Shown piece after piece: positions 25,730-36,742 of a stretch of DNA of 54,172 bases. Below the pieces are notes generated by a model, which was not told where the DNA came from, ran no database searches, and saw only the letters and a list, made by a program, of their open reading frames with translations. Each line of letters begins with the position of its first letter. The first letter of the stretch is position 1. Source of the DNA: Salegentibacter sp. R32 (lineage in GTDB: Bacteria > Bacteroidota > Bacteroidia > Flavobacteriales > Flavobacteriaceae); the NCBI RefSeq assembly GCF_008692195.1, contig NZ_RXOM01000024.1:1-54172 (forward strand). Direction: 5' to 3'. The translations under genes and the position numbers were made by a program.

Positions 25730-27055
25730 TTATTGACCGAGTTTTAACCGAATGGTTTTTCGATCGATCCCTAATATTTGGGCGGCTTTGGTTTTATTTT
25801 GATTGGTTGCTCGCAATACTTTTTGAATGTACTTTTTTTCCATCTCTTTTAAAGTGATGAACTCGTCTTCGGGAAAGTCGATTTTATATTTTAAGTTTTC
25901 GGGAAGATGATGGACTTCAATAGTTTTATCTGATAGAATCACAGCTCTTTGGATTACATTTTCTAATTCCCGAATGTTCCCTGGCCAATGATACCTTTTT
26001 AAAACACTTAATGCTTCTGAGCTAATTTTTATAAACTTATCTTTATACTCTAATCCATATTTTAATAAAAACTTATCGACCAATAAGGGGATGTCTGCCT
26101 TTCGTTGACGTAGCGGCGGCACTTCTATTTCTACCACCACCAAACGGTAATACAAATCTTCCCTAAAAAGATCTTTTTTACTCATTTCTTTTAGGTTGCT
26201 ATTGGTGGCCGCAATTATTCTTACATCTATTTTCTCGGGTTTTTGTGCCCCTACCTTTATCACTTCTTTTTCCTGCAATACCCTTAGTAGCCTATTTTGA
26301 ACATTTAAAGGGGCATTCCCAATTTCATCTAAAAAGATAGTTCCGCCATTTGCAGCTTGAAAAAAACCATTTCTATTCGTGTCAGCTCCAGTAAAGGCTC
26401 CTTTGGTATATCCAAACAATTCAGCTTCCAATAAATTTTCAGGGATGGCTCCGCAGTTAACCGCTATAAAAGCTTGTTTAGAAAATTTACCTTCATAATG
26501 GATCGCCCGTGCCAAAAGCTCTTTTCCGGTTCCGCTTTCGCCATGAATAAAAACGGTAGCTTTATTATCTTTTACTCGCTCTATAATTTCAAAAATTTCT
26601 TGAATAGCCTGAGATTTACCAATGATTTCTTTTGGGAGTTTTTTAGCTGTTTCCGTTTTGGCAATGGTAGAAGCAATTTGAGGAGTGTGGTGTTGCATCG
26701 ATTTTTCTACCGCCAATCTTAACTCTTCTTTGGTAAAAGGTTTGGTAAGATAGTCTGCGACGCCGCTTTTAATAGCTTTTAAAGAATCTTGTACAGAAGG
26801 ATAACCGGTTACAATTAATTTGGGGAGGTGAGGGTAGTGCTCACTTACAAATTTAATAAGTTCAAAACCATCGATTTGTGGCATTTTTAGATCGGTAATT
26901 AAAAGATCGACGTTCGTATCTTTTAAAATACTGACTGCTTCTTTAACAGAAACTGCCTTGAATACGTGAAAATCCCAAGAACTTAAATGCCGGTGCAATA
27001 GCTCAACGATAGAAAGATCGTCATCGACCACTAATATATTTTCTCTTAATTTCAT
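25730..27055 (-). CDS. Sigma54-dependent response regulator (NtrC family)
   Basis: Three-domain transcription activator. Residues 1-120 form the receiver (ILVVDDDLSIVELL, phosphoacceptor Asp in DLLITDLKMP, Lys in DYLTKPF). Residues 140-370 form the AAA+ domain: Walker A GESGTGKE, sigma54-contact loop GAFTGA, Walker B GGTIFLDEIG, arginine-finger region FREDLYYRLVVVEIEVPPLR. The C-terminus is a short Fis-type helix-turn-helix (TKAAQILGIDRKTIRLKL). The domain set is complete at 441 residues. It starts 6 bp after the kinase gene stop. The likely target is the gdhA operon just downstream, by position and by the sites at 25586 and 25691; other targets would be invisible here. Confidence 0.93.
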   Translation of the reverse strand: MKLRENILVVDDDLSIVELLHRHLSSWDFHVFKAVSVKEAVSILKDTNVDLLITDLKMPQIDGFELIKFVSEHYPHLPKLIVTGYPSVQDSLKAIKSGVADYLTKPFTKEELRLAVEKSMQHHTPQIASTIAKTETAKKLPKEIIGKSQAIQEIFEIIERVKDNKATVFIHGESGTGKELLARAIHYEGKFSKQAFIAVNCGAIPENLLEAELFGYTKGAFTGADTNRNGFFQAANGGTIFLDEIGNAPLNVQNRLLRVLQEKEVIKVGAQKPEKIDVRIIAATNSNLKEMSKKDLFREDLYYRLVVVEIEVPPLRQRKADIPLLVDKFLLKYGLEYKDKFIKISSEALSVLKRYHWPGNIRELENVIQRAVILSDKTIEVHHLPENLKYKIDFPEDEFITLKEMEKKYIQKVLRATNQNKTKAAQILGIDRKTIRLKLGQ

Positions 27056-27061
27056 AGCTTA

Positions 27062-28135
27062 TTAGTTAATGGGCAGTTGAATCTCAAAGGTAGCTCCTTT
27101 TTCTATATTGTTTTTTGCGCTAATACTCCCTTGATGACTGGCGATAATCCCGTGTACAACGCTTAATCCCAATCCGGAACCTTCCCCAATGGGCTTGGTG
27201 GTAAAAAAGGGCTCAAAAAGTTTTTCTTTTGCTTCTGCCGTAAGTCCGGTTCCTTCGTCTTTCACTTTAATAATGACCTGTTCGTTCTTTTGAAATGCTT
27301 TTATTTCTATAGTCCCTTGTTCCGGGGTGAAATAAATCGCGTTCATGACTAAATTAAATAGTACTTGGGTAATTTGTAAGGCATCTGCTTTTAAAAATAA
27401 TTTTTCGTGGGTTTCTAAAATGCATTCCATTTGTTTTTTCCTCAACGTGGGCCTTAACAAGTCGATAGCACTTGTAATGGTGGGGACAATGTCTATAGTT
27501 TCCCGTGTTTGAGGCATTTCACAAGCAAAGAACATTAATTTTTTTACCACTTCTCTAGAGTAAATCGCATTTTGAATAATTTTATCCAGGTCTTTAATAT
27601 CTTCTTCTCGGGAGCAGTTTTCTTTAAGTAGCTCCGAAAATCCCAAAATATTGGTCAATGGGGTATTGAGTTCGTGGGCGATGCCTGCGGTAATTTCCCC
27701 TAAAATATTTAATCGATCTGTACGTTCTACCTGACGCCGTAAAGAATTTTCATTTTTTTTAATCTCAATTCTTTCTAAGAGACTGCTAATTTTTAAAGCC
27801 ACACTATCTATCAGTTGTTTCTCTTCTTTTAAAAAAGAGCTTTTATATGCTTTTAGGCTGGCCGTTAGAGTTCCTTTAGGCTTATTAAACAGACGGAGGG
27901 GACTGCTAATAGTAATCTCGTAATTAATATCCCCCGTGGTATAAGAAGTCCCTTCATAAGCAATCTCTATTTCTGTAAACTCGGGATGCTGAAAGGCTTT
28001 TTTTAGGCTCCTTAATATCGCATAAAGGCTGTTAGGTAAAGAATTTATATCGGTATTCCCGATAATGGAAGAGACTTCGTAAAGACACGTAAGTTCTTTT
28101 ATTCTTTCCCGTAATTTAAGTTCTGTGCTATTCAT
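27062..28135 (-). CDS. Soluble sensor histidine kinase with GAF-like input domain
   Basis: Partner kinase of the sigma54 activator. The 357 residues have no transmembrane segment, so it senses a cytoplasmic signal. Residues 1-125 look GAF-like (ELTCLYEVSSIIGN at the start, a pattern common in NtrB-like proteins). The H-box is GEITAGIAHELNTPLTNILG (His about 152), the N-box QVLFNLVMNAIYF, the G1 box VKDEGTGL and the G2 box GEGSGLGLSVVHG. It is the first gene of a two-gene operon with the response regulator, divergent from thiC. The signal is unknown; nitrogen status or redox are guesses from the adjoining glutamate dehydrogenase. Confidence 0.92.
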   Translation of the reverse strand: MNSTELKLRERIKELTCLYEVSSIIGNTDINSLPNSLYAILRSLKKAFQHPEFTEIEIAYEGTSYTTGDINYEITISSPLRLFNKPKGTLTASLKAYKSSFLKEEKQLIDSVALKISSLLERIEIKKNENSLRRQVERTDRLNILGEITAGIAHELNTPLTNILGFSELLKENCSREEDIKDLDKIIQNAIYSREVVKKLMFFACEMPQTRETIDIVPTITSAIDLLRPTLRKKQMECILETHEKLFLKADALQITQVLFNLVMNAIYFTPEQGTIEIKAFQKNEQVIIKVKDEGTGLTAEAKEKLFEPFFTTKPIGEGSGLGLSVVHGIIASHQGSISAKNNIEKGATFEIQLPIN

Positions 28136-28378
28136 CAGGCTGGGGTTTTGCGATACGTACGTAGAATAATATAAAATTAATTTAGATCATACTCATAAAG
28201 AGGTTGAGTAAAATTAAAAGTTTTTTGGAATGAATACAATTTCTGTTGAAGTATAGGGTAGTTAACTCATAGGAGAACAGAACATCGATAAAAAAATTTT
28301 TAGACTGTTATAGAAAAGAGAATATAGCTGTTACCCCTTCAATGTCTATCTTTTACTATTGTATCGTATCACATTTAG

Positions 28379-30220
<1,842 letters not shown>

Positions 30221-30273
30221 AGCAGCCTAAAATAATTCCCATTACCTTTTTAGAAAACTTAATCCCATAGCTT

Positions 30274-30933
30274 ATGATGAAATCATCCAGAATTCACTAT
30301 ATTACTCAGGATATGCCCAATAAAACCCATCAGCAATTGGCCTTGGAAGCTTGTCAGGCCGGAGTCAACCTGGTGCAACTTCGCTTAAAAGAAAAGGAAA
30401 AGGGGGAAATGCTTGAAATTGCTTTAGAAACCCAGAAAATCTGTAAGCAGTTTAAGGCCACATTGGTGATTAATGATCATTTAGACCTTGCTATGGAAAT
30501 TGATGCAGACGGCGTACATTTAGGAAACGATGATCTTGATCACGAAATTGCACGAAAGGAGTTTGGAGAAAACAAAATTATCGGTGCTACGGCTTATAAT
30601 GAAACCGAAGCACTATACCATCAACAACGCGGTATTGCGGATTATATAGGATTGGGAACCTTTAGAAAAACTCGAACAAAACCGGAGATTAAAGACTTTC
30701 TTTCCCTACAACAAATTAAAGCCTTGATCGATCAACAAAAGCAACTAGATCATCATCCCATTCCTTTATTGGTGATCGGTGGAGTGAAGATTTCTGATAT
30801 AAAACCCTTATTATCGGCAGGTGTTTATGGAATTGCCATAGCCTCGCTGATCAATGAAAGTGAAGATAAAAAGTCGATATACACAACTATTCAAAAAACA
30901 TTTCAAGAATCGGGTATAGATTTGAATAACTAA
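30274..30933 (+). CDS. thiE: Thiamine phosphate synthase
   Basis: Joins hydroxymethylpyrimidine diphosphate with the thiazole phosphate to make thiamine phosphate. ThiE landmarks are VNLVQLRLKEKEKGE, TLVINDHLDLAMEIDADGVH, LGNDDL, IIGATAYNETEAL, DYIGLGTFRKTRTK, LLVIGGVK and GVYGIAIASLI. The Thr-Lys-Thr-Lys lid region is present as RKTRTKPEI. Length 219 is normal. It is cotranscribed with thiC and followed after 20 bp by a GNAT gene. Confidence 0.93.
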   Translation: MMKSSRIHYITQDMPNKTHQQLALEACQAGVNLVQLRLKEKEKGEMLEIALETQKICKQFKATLVINDHLDLAMEIDADGVHLGNDDLDHEIARKEFGENKIIGATAYNETEALYHQQRGIADYIGLGTFRKTRTKPEIKDFLSLQQIKALIDQQKQLDHHPIPLLVIGGVKISDIKPLLSAGVYGIAIASLINESEDKKSIYTTIQKTFQESGIDLNN

Positions 30934-30953
30934 AAATTATAAGGTCGCGAAAA

Positions 30954-31364
30954 ATGAAAGCACTCCTCATTAATACAGACAAGAATCAACTGGATGTTCC
31001 GCTGATAACTGATTTTATTTCGAAAACCTATTGGGCCAAAGGGCGCACGCTTCAACAAGTCCAAAAAACCATAGCAAATTCGTTGAATTTCGGGGTTTAT
31101 CTGGAAGGCAGGCAAATAGGCTACGCCCGGGTGGTCACCGATTTTACCATAATCGCCTACCTGATGGATGTGTTTATCCTGGAATCTGAACGCGGAAAAG
31201 GCTACTCCAAAAAGTTAATGGAATACATTCTGAACCATCCCGAACTACAACAAGTGGAACACTGGAAACTAAACACCAAAGATGCCCACGGCCTGTACCA
31301 ACAATTCGGATTTAAAGAAGTTGCAGACCCGAAAAAAATGATGGAGCGTAACCTAAACCGCTAA
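30954..31364 (+). CDS. GNAT family N-acetyltransferase
   Basis: A 136-residue acyltransferase of unknown substrate. The acetyl-CoA loop is visible in VFILESERGKGYSKKLMEYI (motif R-G-K-G), with the upstream beta strands IGYARVVTDFTIIAYLMD and the C-terminal HGLYQQFGFKEV typical of short GNAT proteins. It starts 20 bp after thiE and is probably part of the thiC-thiE transcript. No functional link to thiamine is known. Confidence 0.85.
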   Translation: MKALLINTDKNQLDVPLITDFISKTYWAKGRTLQQVQKTIANSLNFGVYLEGRQIGYARVVTDFTIIAYLMDVFILESERGKGYSKKLMEYILNHPELQQVEHWKLNTKDAHGLYQQFGFKEVADPKKMMERNLNR

Positions 31365-31498
31365 AATATTTACTTGCAGTATCATAGCAACCAGATGGAA
31401 ATTTCACAAGCCTGGAAGTATATGTAAAAATAAACTCCAAGATTTAAAAAGAATAGGTTCTCGGTTGTATTCAAAACAATTGAATATTAAATTTATAA

Positions 31499-31528
31499 TG
31501 TCAAGTATTTTATTTTATTTACTTGACA
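31499..31528. promoter_or_regulatory. Perfect inverted-repeat operator of the AbiE pair
   Basis: TGTCAAGTA (31499-31507) and TACTTGACA (31520-31528) are perfect 9-base arms around a 12-base T/A spacer. The right arm contains the TTG of the -33 box. AbiEi antitoxins are known to repress their own operons by binding inverted repeats, so this is the expected autoregulatory site. Confidence 0.75.
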
Positions 31529-31552
31529 AATAATTAATATTCATTACTTTTG
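31523..31552 (+). promoter_or_regulatory. AbiE promoter (TTG / TACTTTTG), leaderless layout
   Basis: TTG at 31523-31525 and TACTTTTG at 31545-31552 are spaced by 19 bases, a textbook Bacteroidota promoter. The ATG at 31558 is only 6 bases after the -7 box, so transcription should begin at or next to the start codon, giving a message with no or almost no 5' leader. Confidence 0.6.
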
Positions 31553-31557
31553 GAGTG

Positions 31558-32283
31558 ATGGGAGTAGCACAGAACATACAGAAGCAAATCAGTAAGTTAG
31601 CTGACGGGGCCACGTTTAAATATGAGCAGTTGGATATTAACCCACAGCAGTTTTTGGCAGCAGCCAAAGCCATTGAACGGCTAATTGCCAAAGGTGTAAT
31701 TAAAAGAGTTTCGACAGGTGTATTTTATAAACCCAAGAAAACCGTTTTTGGCGAACTAAAGCCCAGTGAAGAAGAAATTTTAAAGCCCTATCTGTTTAAG
31801 AAAGGCAAACGTATTGCTTACATTACAGGAACTTCATTGTACAACCGTTTGGGATTAACAACCCAAATTCCTAAAAGTATGAAAGTTGCAAGTCGGGATA
31901 AACGAATTACTGTTTCAAACGGTAACGTAAAAGCAAGTCCCGTAAAAAGTTATGTGGAAGTAACCGATAAGAATTTTTATTTATTGCAATTGTTGGACGT
32001 ATTAAAGGATTTCAAAAAAATTCCTGATTTGGATAAAAGTTCGGCAATTAAAATCCTTTCCAATAAACTGAAAGAACTCAACCCCACAGAAACAAAACTT
32101 TTAATAAAATGCGGTTTAGCCTATCCGCCACGAGTACGGGGTTTTCTTGGTGCGTTATTGGAAAGCATAAAAACGGAAAGTGATTTAACCGCAATAAAAG
32201 CAAGTTTAAACCCACTTTCAGAATACGAATATGGCATTGATAACAAGCAATTATCAACTGTAGAAAATTGGAACATCAAATGA
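31558..32283 (+). CDS. abiEi: AbiEi-type antitoxin/repressor (DUF6088-like)
   Basis: Antitoxin and operon repressor of a type IV toxin-antitoxin system. The N-terminal winged helix reads FLAAAKAIERLIAKGVIKRV and VFYKPKK; next comes the AbiEi domain with AYITGTSLYNRLGLTTQIPK and VEVTDKNFYLLQLLDVLKDF. The 241-residue length is normal. An in-frame GTG three bases upstream is ignored in favour of ATG. It overlaps the toxin gene by ATGA (32280-32283), implying translational coupling. A perfect inverted repeat spans the promoter. The family name is given from general pattern recognition. Confidence 0.82.
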   Translation: MGVAQNIQKQISKLADGATFKYEQLDINPQQFLAAAKAIERLIAKGVIKRVSTGVFYKPKKTVFGELKPSEEEILKPYLFKKGKRIAYITGTSLYNRLGLTTQIPKSMKVASRDKRITVSNGNVKASPVKSYVEVTDKNFYLLQLLDVLKDFKKIPDLDKSSAIKILSNKLKELNPTETKLLIKCGLAYPPRVRGFLGALLESIKTESDLTAIKASLNPLSEYEYGIDNKQLSTVENWNIK

Positions 32284-33257
32284 AGTTACACGAAAATAAA
32301 GAACTGTTTAAAGATGCCGTAATGGCTACTGCACAACAAATGGGCATACCAGAAATTTATGTAGAAAAGGATTATTGGGTAACCTTCACTTTATTGAATA
32401 TTTTTAAAAATGACATCGGTAAAGAAACTGTTTTTAAAGGGGGAACAGCTTTGTTAAAATGCTTTGGTATGATACAACGGTTTTCAGAAGATATTGATTT
32501 GGTGGTATTGCGAAATGAAAGTGAGACAGGAAACCAACTGAAAACAAAAATTAAAAAGATTTCCAAATGTGTTTCAGTTGTGCTTCCCGAAACAGCTATT
32601 GACGGCATTACCAACAAAGTGGGAATGATACGCAAAACAGCACACAATTATCCACGGACTTTTACGGGACATTTTGGGCAAGTTCGAGATATTATTATTG
32701 TTGAAAGTACTTGGCTGGGTAATTTTGAACCGTACACAACCGCAAATGTAAGTTCGTTCATTTACGAAATGATGCTGCAAAATAATCAGCAAACACTTAT
32801 TGATGAATCCGGAATGAATCCGTTTGAAGTATTGGTATTGAACCCGAAAAGAGCTTTATGTGAAAAAATGATGAGCCTCGTCCGTTTTTCCCAAACCCAA
32901 GAACCGATTACTGATTTGAAAAATAAAATCAGGCATACTTACGACATTCATTTAATGTTGAAAGACGAGAACCTTAAGTCATTCTTTCAATCAGATGAAT
33001 TTGAAACAATGTTTTTACGGGTAGCAAATGACGACATTACAAGTTTCAAAAACAATAACAAATGGTTAGCCAATCACCCAACAACAGCAATTATTTTTTC
33101 AGACCCAACAGACACTTGGAATAAAATAAAAGACGTTTACACAGGAAGTTTTAGTGAATTGGTTTTTGGTAAACTTCCACCCGAAACAGATATACTGAAA
33201 ACACTAACAACACTAGCCAACAGATTGAAGTTTATAAAATGGAGCATAAAGCCTTAG
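32280..33257 (+). CDS. abiEii: AbiEii-type nucleotidyltransferase toxin
   Basis: Toxin of the AbiE pair, a nucleotidyltransferase-fold protein (DUF1814) that in studied relatives modifies tRNA or blocks growth on phage infection. The core reads ETVFKGGTALLKCFG (GG-T-x-L motif) and FSEDIDLVVL (metal-binding D-x-D). Residues LNPKRALCEKMMSLVRFSQ and TYDIHLMLKD form the later conserved block. Start ATG at 32280 overlaps the antitoxin stop; an ATG four codons earlier is less likely. Length 325 is typical, and active-site residues appear intact. The 114 bp that follow, up to the convergent MBL gene, hold nothing I recognise. Confidence 0.86.
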   Translation: MKLHENKELFKDAVMATAQQMGIPEIYVEKDYWVTFTLLNIFKNDIGKETVFKGGTALLKCFGMIQRFSEDIDLVVLRNESETGNQLKTKIKKISKCVSVVLPETAIDGITNKVGMIRKTAHNYPRTFTGHFGQVRDIIIVESTWLGNFEPYTTANVSSFIYEMMLQNNQQTLIDESGMNPFEVLVLNPKRALCEKMMSLVRFSQTQEPITDLKNKIRHTYDIHLMLKDENLKSFFQSDEFETMFLRVANDDITSFKNNNKWLANHPTTAIIFSDPTDTWNKIKDVYTGSFSELVFGKLPPETDILKTLTTLANRLKFIKWSIKP

Positions 33258-33371
33258 CTCAATATTCAACCAAAACTTGTAAAAGAATATGTCTTTTCCA
33301 ACGCTGACTGACAAGCAGAATGAAAGAAGTACGTGCACTAACAAAACTTTTGACAGGTTCCTATCAGTAAA

Positions 33372-34136
33372 TCAACGTAACAAATAATCCTCTCCGTCCA
33401 TTGGTATCAAACACCGCTTTGATACATCAGTTTTTGCCATTTCCCTGCGAATAAACTCCCGATCTTCCGTACACGGACTCACCGCTTCCAAATGCGTGAT
33501 GATAATGGTGATTTCAGGAAAAGTAGTCTCTAGAAATTTAATTTGTTCAGCCGACATTGTTACCGGTTCTCCAATTGCAAAAGTGGCTGCTCCACCGGCT
33601 ACCACCACATACCTTGGTTGGTACGTACTAATACTGGATTTTACGGCATCACACCAAATAGTATCCCCGGCAAAATAGATGCTTTCATTTTTGGATGAAC
33701 ATATAAATCCATTCACCACGCCCATTTTTTCTTCTATGGCTCCTGTACCGTGTTCGCCTTCGGTAAGTACTAATTCAATCCCTTTAAAATGGATGGATGA
33801 AGTTACGGGAATGACATTGGTAAAACCATAAGCCACAATCGTTTTTGCAATGATTTCAGGACAAATGATGGGAAGCTTTTTATCCAAAAGTTGAACCGCT
33901 GCGGCATCCCAATGATCGGGATGAAGATGGGTAACCACTACGGCATCCAGTTCCTGAAGCTGTTTTTTCAATTCTTTACCCGAAAAAGGCAAGTCAACCA
34001 AAGGATTTGCTCGGGTATCTTTGGTGTAGGGAAAAGCCCCAAACGATGATTTTTCACCCAACATAGGATCCACTAAAAATTTGATGTTGTCAATGCTTAC
34101 TAAAACCGTAGCATTGCGCCATAACTGAAATTCCAT
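33372..34136 (-). CDS. Metallo-beta-lactamase-fold hydrolase
   Basis: Metal-dependent hydrolase of the UlaG-like branch. The metal-binding motif is VVVTHLHPDHWD (HxHxDH, about residues 65-73); later ligands are in EGEHGTGA, FAGDTIWCD and ITHLEAVSP. The N-terminus LWRNATVLVSIDNIKFLVDP is the usual first strand pair. No signal peptide. Length 254 is normal. Substrate unknown. It is divergent from an HxlR regulator gene with a 138-bp shared region holding two TTTACGT(A/T)AA boxes, so the regulator probably controls it. Confidence 0.85.
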   Translation of the reverse strand: MEFQLWRNATVLVSIDNIKFLVDPMLGEKSSFGAFPYTKDTRANPLVDLPFSGKELKKQLQELDAVVVTHLHPDHWDAAAVQLLDKKLPIICPEIIAKTIVAYGFTNVIPVTSSIHFKGIELVLTEGEHGTGAIEEKMGVVNGFICSSKNESIYFAGDTIWCDAVKSSISTYQPRYVVVAGGAATFAIGEPVTMSAEQIKFLETTFPEITIIITHLEAVSPCTEDREFIRREMAKTDVSKRCLIPMDGEDYLLR

Positions 34137-34179
34137 AATAATAGGTTTGAATGCTTACGCCAAAACTGAAAACAGCCGA

Positions 34180-34253
34180 TTTACGTAAAGCTTTTTACTT
34201 AATTATCGCTAAATTAGAACGTCGAAAGCAGATCTTAAAGAAGTTTACGTTAA
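34180..34253. promoter_or_regulatory. Twin TTTACGT(A/T)AA boxes between MBL hydrolase and HxlR genes
   Basis: TTTACGTAAA (34180-34189, a perfect palindrome) and TTTACGTTAA (34244-34253) flank the centre of the divergent gap, 64 bp apart. Palindromic boxes in this position are the expected binding sites for the HxlR dimer. Evidence is positional only. Confidence 0.35.
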
Positions 34254-34274
34254 GGTAACCCATTTAATTTTTTG

Positions 34275-34589
34275 ATGATGAATTATACCGAGTTTGAACA
34301 ATGTGGATTAAAACGCAGTATGGAGGTACTGTCGGGAAAATGGAAACCCTTGATTTTACACCATCTCTTTCACGAGAAAGAAATACGTTTTATCGAATTA
34401 TGGCGTAAAATGCCGCGGGTTTCCAAAAAAGTGCTGCTGGAGCAATTACAACAAATGCAGGAACATCGTATTGTAGAGCGAATAGAACGGAATGATTTTC
34501 CGCCACAGGTTGCTTATCGACTTCATCCAGATACAAAATCTTTAGGGCCCGCCTTGCAAATGTTGGAGGCTTGGGGAAGAAGCCGATAG
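34275..34589 (+). CDS. HxlR-family transcriptional regulator
   Basis: A small winged-helix repressor or redox/aldehyde sensor. Pattern CGLKRSMEVLSGKWKPLILH, then FHEKEIRFIELWRKMPRVSK and VLLEQLQQMQEHRIVERI is the HxlR fold. A single cysteine sits at the typical position near the N-terminus (FEQCGL). Starts at ATG 34275 or 34278. Divergent from the metallo-beta-lactamase-fold gene, its probable target. Confidence 0.88.
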   Translation: MMNYTEFEQCGLKRSMEVLSGKWKPLILHHLFHEKEIRFIELWRKMPRVSKKVLLEQLQQMQEHRIVERIERNDFPPQVAYRLHPDTKSLGPALQMLEAWGRSR

Positions 34590-34599
34590 TTTCAACGTT

Positions 34600-34848
34600 C
34601 TAATTGGGATGCATCAATTTTGTGGAGACGGCAAACCTATTTAAAAAATTCATATGATTGATAGCGATACTAATTTGAGCGATTTCATTTTTGCTGAATA
34701 ATTTACTAATCTTATCATACGTATCATCGGTAACTCCGGCTTCGGTTATTTTGGTAATTTCTTCCGTGAGTTTTAATACGGCTTTTTCTTTTTCAGAAAA
34801 CAACGGACTTTCCTGCCTTATTTTAAGGAGTCCCCTAAGTTTTTGATA
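34600..34848 (-). pseudogene. Truncated AhpD/carboxymuconolactone decarboxylase-like gene, N-terminal half lost
   Basis: The frame encodes ESPLFSEKEKAVLKLTEEIT and a C-terminus FSKNEIAQISIAINHMNFLN then RFAV, which match the last 65-70 residues of AhpD-like peroxidase-fold proteins (ESPLFTEREKA, then DLTLAIxxxNxWNR). The CxxC-containing catalytic half is absent and there is no ATG; homology starts right after the stop codon of the HxlR gene at 34849. It is therefore a remnant left by a deletion. A TTG at 34801-34803 could start a 67-residue peptide, but catalysis is impossible. Confidence 0.7.
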
Positions 34849-35205
34849 TTAGTGTACAAGCTTTTTATGCCTGGCACCCCAGTCACTTAATTTTGACCAG
34901 ATAGGGATTAATTCTATGGCGATTGGGGTAAGTTCATAATCTACTCTAGGAGGTACTTCTGCATAAACGGTACGTTTCAGCAAGCCATCTTTTTCCAGCT
35001 CACGCAACTGTAAGGTTAACATTCGTTCCGTGATGTTAGGGATCAACCTTCTAATCTCACTAAAGCGTAATTTACCGTTTTCCAGTTTACATAAAATAAG
35101 CAGCTTCCATCTGCCACCCACCTTACAAACGGCATAAGTTAAATCGCATTCCATGATGCTTTTTTCGTTTTGCATATTAGTTGAATTTTCTTTTCGCTTT
35201 CCCAT
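34849..35205 (-). CDS. HxlR-family transcriptional regulator, second copy
   Basis: 118 residues with the complete HxlR pattern: CDLTYAVCKVGGRWKLLILC, KLRFSEIRRLIPNITERMLT, LQLRELEKDGLLKRTVYAEV, then PPRVDYELT. Two cysteines lie in the N-terminal helix. It is divergent from the frameshifted MFS transporter gene and upstream of the AhpD remnant, so it may once have controlled a detoxification/efflux module. The 98-bp divergent gap contains a weak TACA/TGTA inverted repeat. Confidence 0.87.
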   Translation of the reverse strand: MGKRKENSTNMQNEKSIMECDLTYAVCKVGGRWKLLILCKLENGKLRFSEIRRLIPNITERMLTLQLRELEKDGLLKRTVYAEVPPRVDYELTPIAIELIPIWSKLSDWGARHKKLVH

Positions 35206-35303
35206 TACTTACAAAATTGTTAGTACCATACAATCAGCTGTATACCCTACAAATTTATAGCATTCATTTTAATTTCGTTGGTGAATTATAAAAATCCTTA
35301 TCA

Positions 35304-36463
35304 ATGAAAAAATATGCCTATATTGGTTGCCTGGGGTTCATAGGAGTAATTACTACAGAGTTCGGAGTGATTGGAATCTTACCACAAATTGCGACGCACT
35401 ATGAAATAAGTATCGATCGCGCCGGACTTCTATTAAGTGCTTTTGCATTAATCATTGCATTAACGGGGCCTTTTATGACCCTGCTTGCCTCTGGGTTTGA
35501 CCGAAAGAAAGTAATGCTGCTTTCTATCTTATTATTTGTGATTACCGGAGTAATTTCTTCCTTTTCCCCGCCATTTTGGTTATTGATGTTGGTGAGGATT
35601 TTCCCCGCTTTTTTACAACCGGTTTATATAGCAACGGCACTTTCGGTAGCGGTATCTCAAGGCGATAAAAAGAATGAAAATGAATTAATGAGTATTGTTT
35701 TTAGCGGTGTGGCCATGGCAATGGTGACCACCGTTCCTTTTGCTACGTATATCGCCAGTTTATTTACCTGGGAATATTCGTTTTATATACAATCGGCGAT
35801 CAGTATCATCGCATTCATTGCCATAGTTACCGTTTTACCTCCTATGCCCGTCAAAGAAAAGAAGTCGTATGGGAGTCAGCTAAAAATATTGAGAAAACCC
35901 ACTTTTATGGTCAGTACCGCAATGAATTTCTTTATGATAGCCGCCTGGTTTTCTACCTACAGCTATTTTGCAGATTATCTAAACAAAGCTAAAAATATGG
36001 ACCATACGATGGTGAGCTATATGATGTTTGTATTTGGGGGCATTGGCGTATTCGCAAATTGGGTAGCAGGAAAAATGCTGGATAAAAGTATCACCAAAAC
36101 CACAGCTTTCTTTCTATCGGGAACCATCCTGATCCCCGTATTGCTGCATTTTTCAGGAGGAAATACAATAGCAACAATTGTGATTATAGGAATCTGGGGA
36201 TTTTTGTATTCCCCAAGTTTTTTAAATGCTTCTACTTATATGATTTTGTTGCACCTCAATCTTTGGAATTTGCCAACAGTTTGGCCACCTCCTTTGGGAA
36301 TCTTGGAATCACTTTAAGAACAACGGCAGGCGGTTGGCTCATCGCTACAAAAACTGTGGTTTATACTCCTTGGCTTACATTGCTTTTTGGTATACTGGCT
36401 TTGCTAATGATGGGGGTAAGAAGCTGGTTGGAACGCAACAATTTTAAAGGAAACTTGTATTGA
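35304..36463 (+). pseudogene. MFS drug/sugar efflux transporter with a frameshift
   Basis: An AraJ/YdhP-like major facilitator: FIGVITTEFGVIGILPQIA opens helix 1 and FDRKKVMLLSILLFVITGVI is the loop 2-3 motif. The first frame runs to 36317, but correct homology leaves it near 36244 and resumes in the next frame with APQSLEFANSLATSFGNLGI and TAGGWLIATK, ending at 36463. Restoring one T to the T-run at 36244-36247 gives a continuous product of about 386 residues with 12 predicted helices. The lost last two helices would kill function; a sequencing error in the homopolymer is the alternative. Confidence 0.82.
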
Positions 36464-36742
36464 AATATAAAATTATGGAAATCAGCCTTCAAAGGCATCT
36501 TTTTCATCCATTTTTTTGGGGCATTGAGTGAATTTTCAAGGAAAATTTGTATCGAAATGCTACCAAAATGAAAACTTCGATACAACATCTTTTACAAAAA
36601 TTTTACGCAGTCTCCAAAATTTTCTTAGATCGAATTCAGGTTTTTAATCTCTTATTAAGGGTTTAGTTCCCCGAAGCTTGCCTCGGAATTATAAAAAAGT
36701 TTTTCCGATTCATACCTCGCGGGCTTGCCCCGAGGTTCTTGA
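36464..36742. repeat. Gap with CCCCGAGG-type inverted repeat
   Basis: No gene seen. Around 36668-36737 two GC-rich units, TTCCCCGAAGCTTGCCTCGG and CTCGCGGGCTTGCCCCGAGG, can pair with each other (CCGAGG-type arms). The unit resembles the other intergenic palindromes and may end the transcript of the WG-repeat gene, whose stop codon lies just right of it. Confidence 0.45.
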
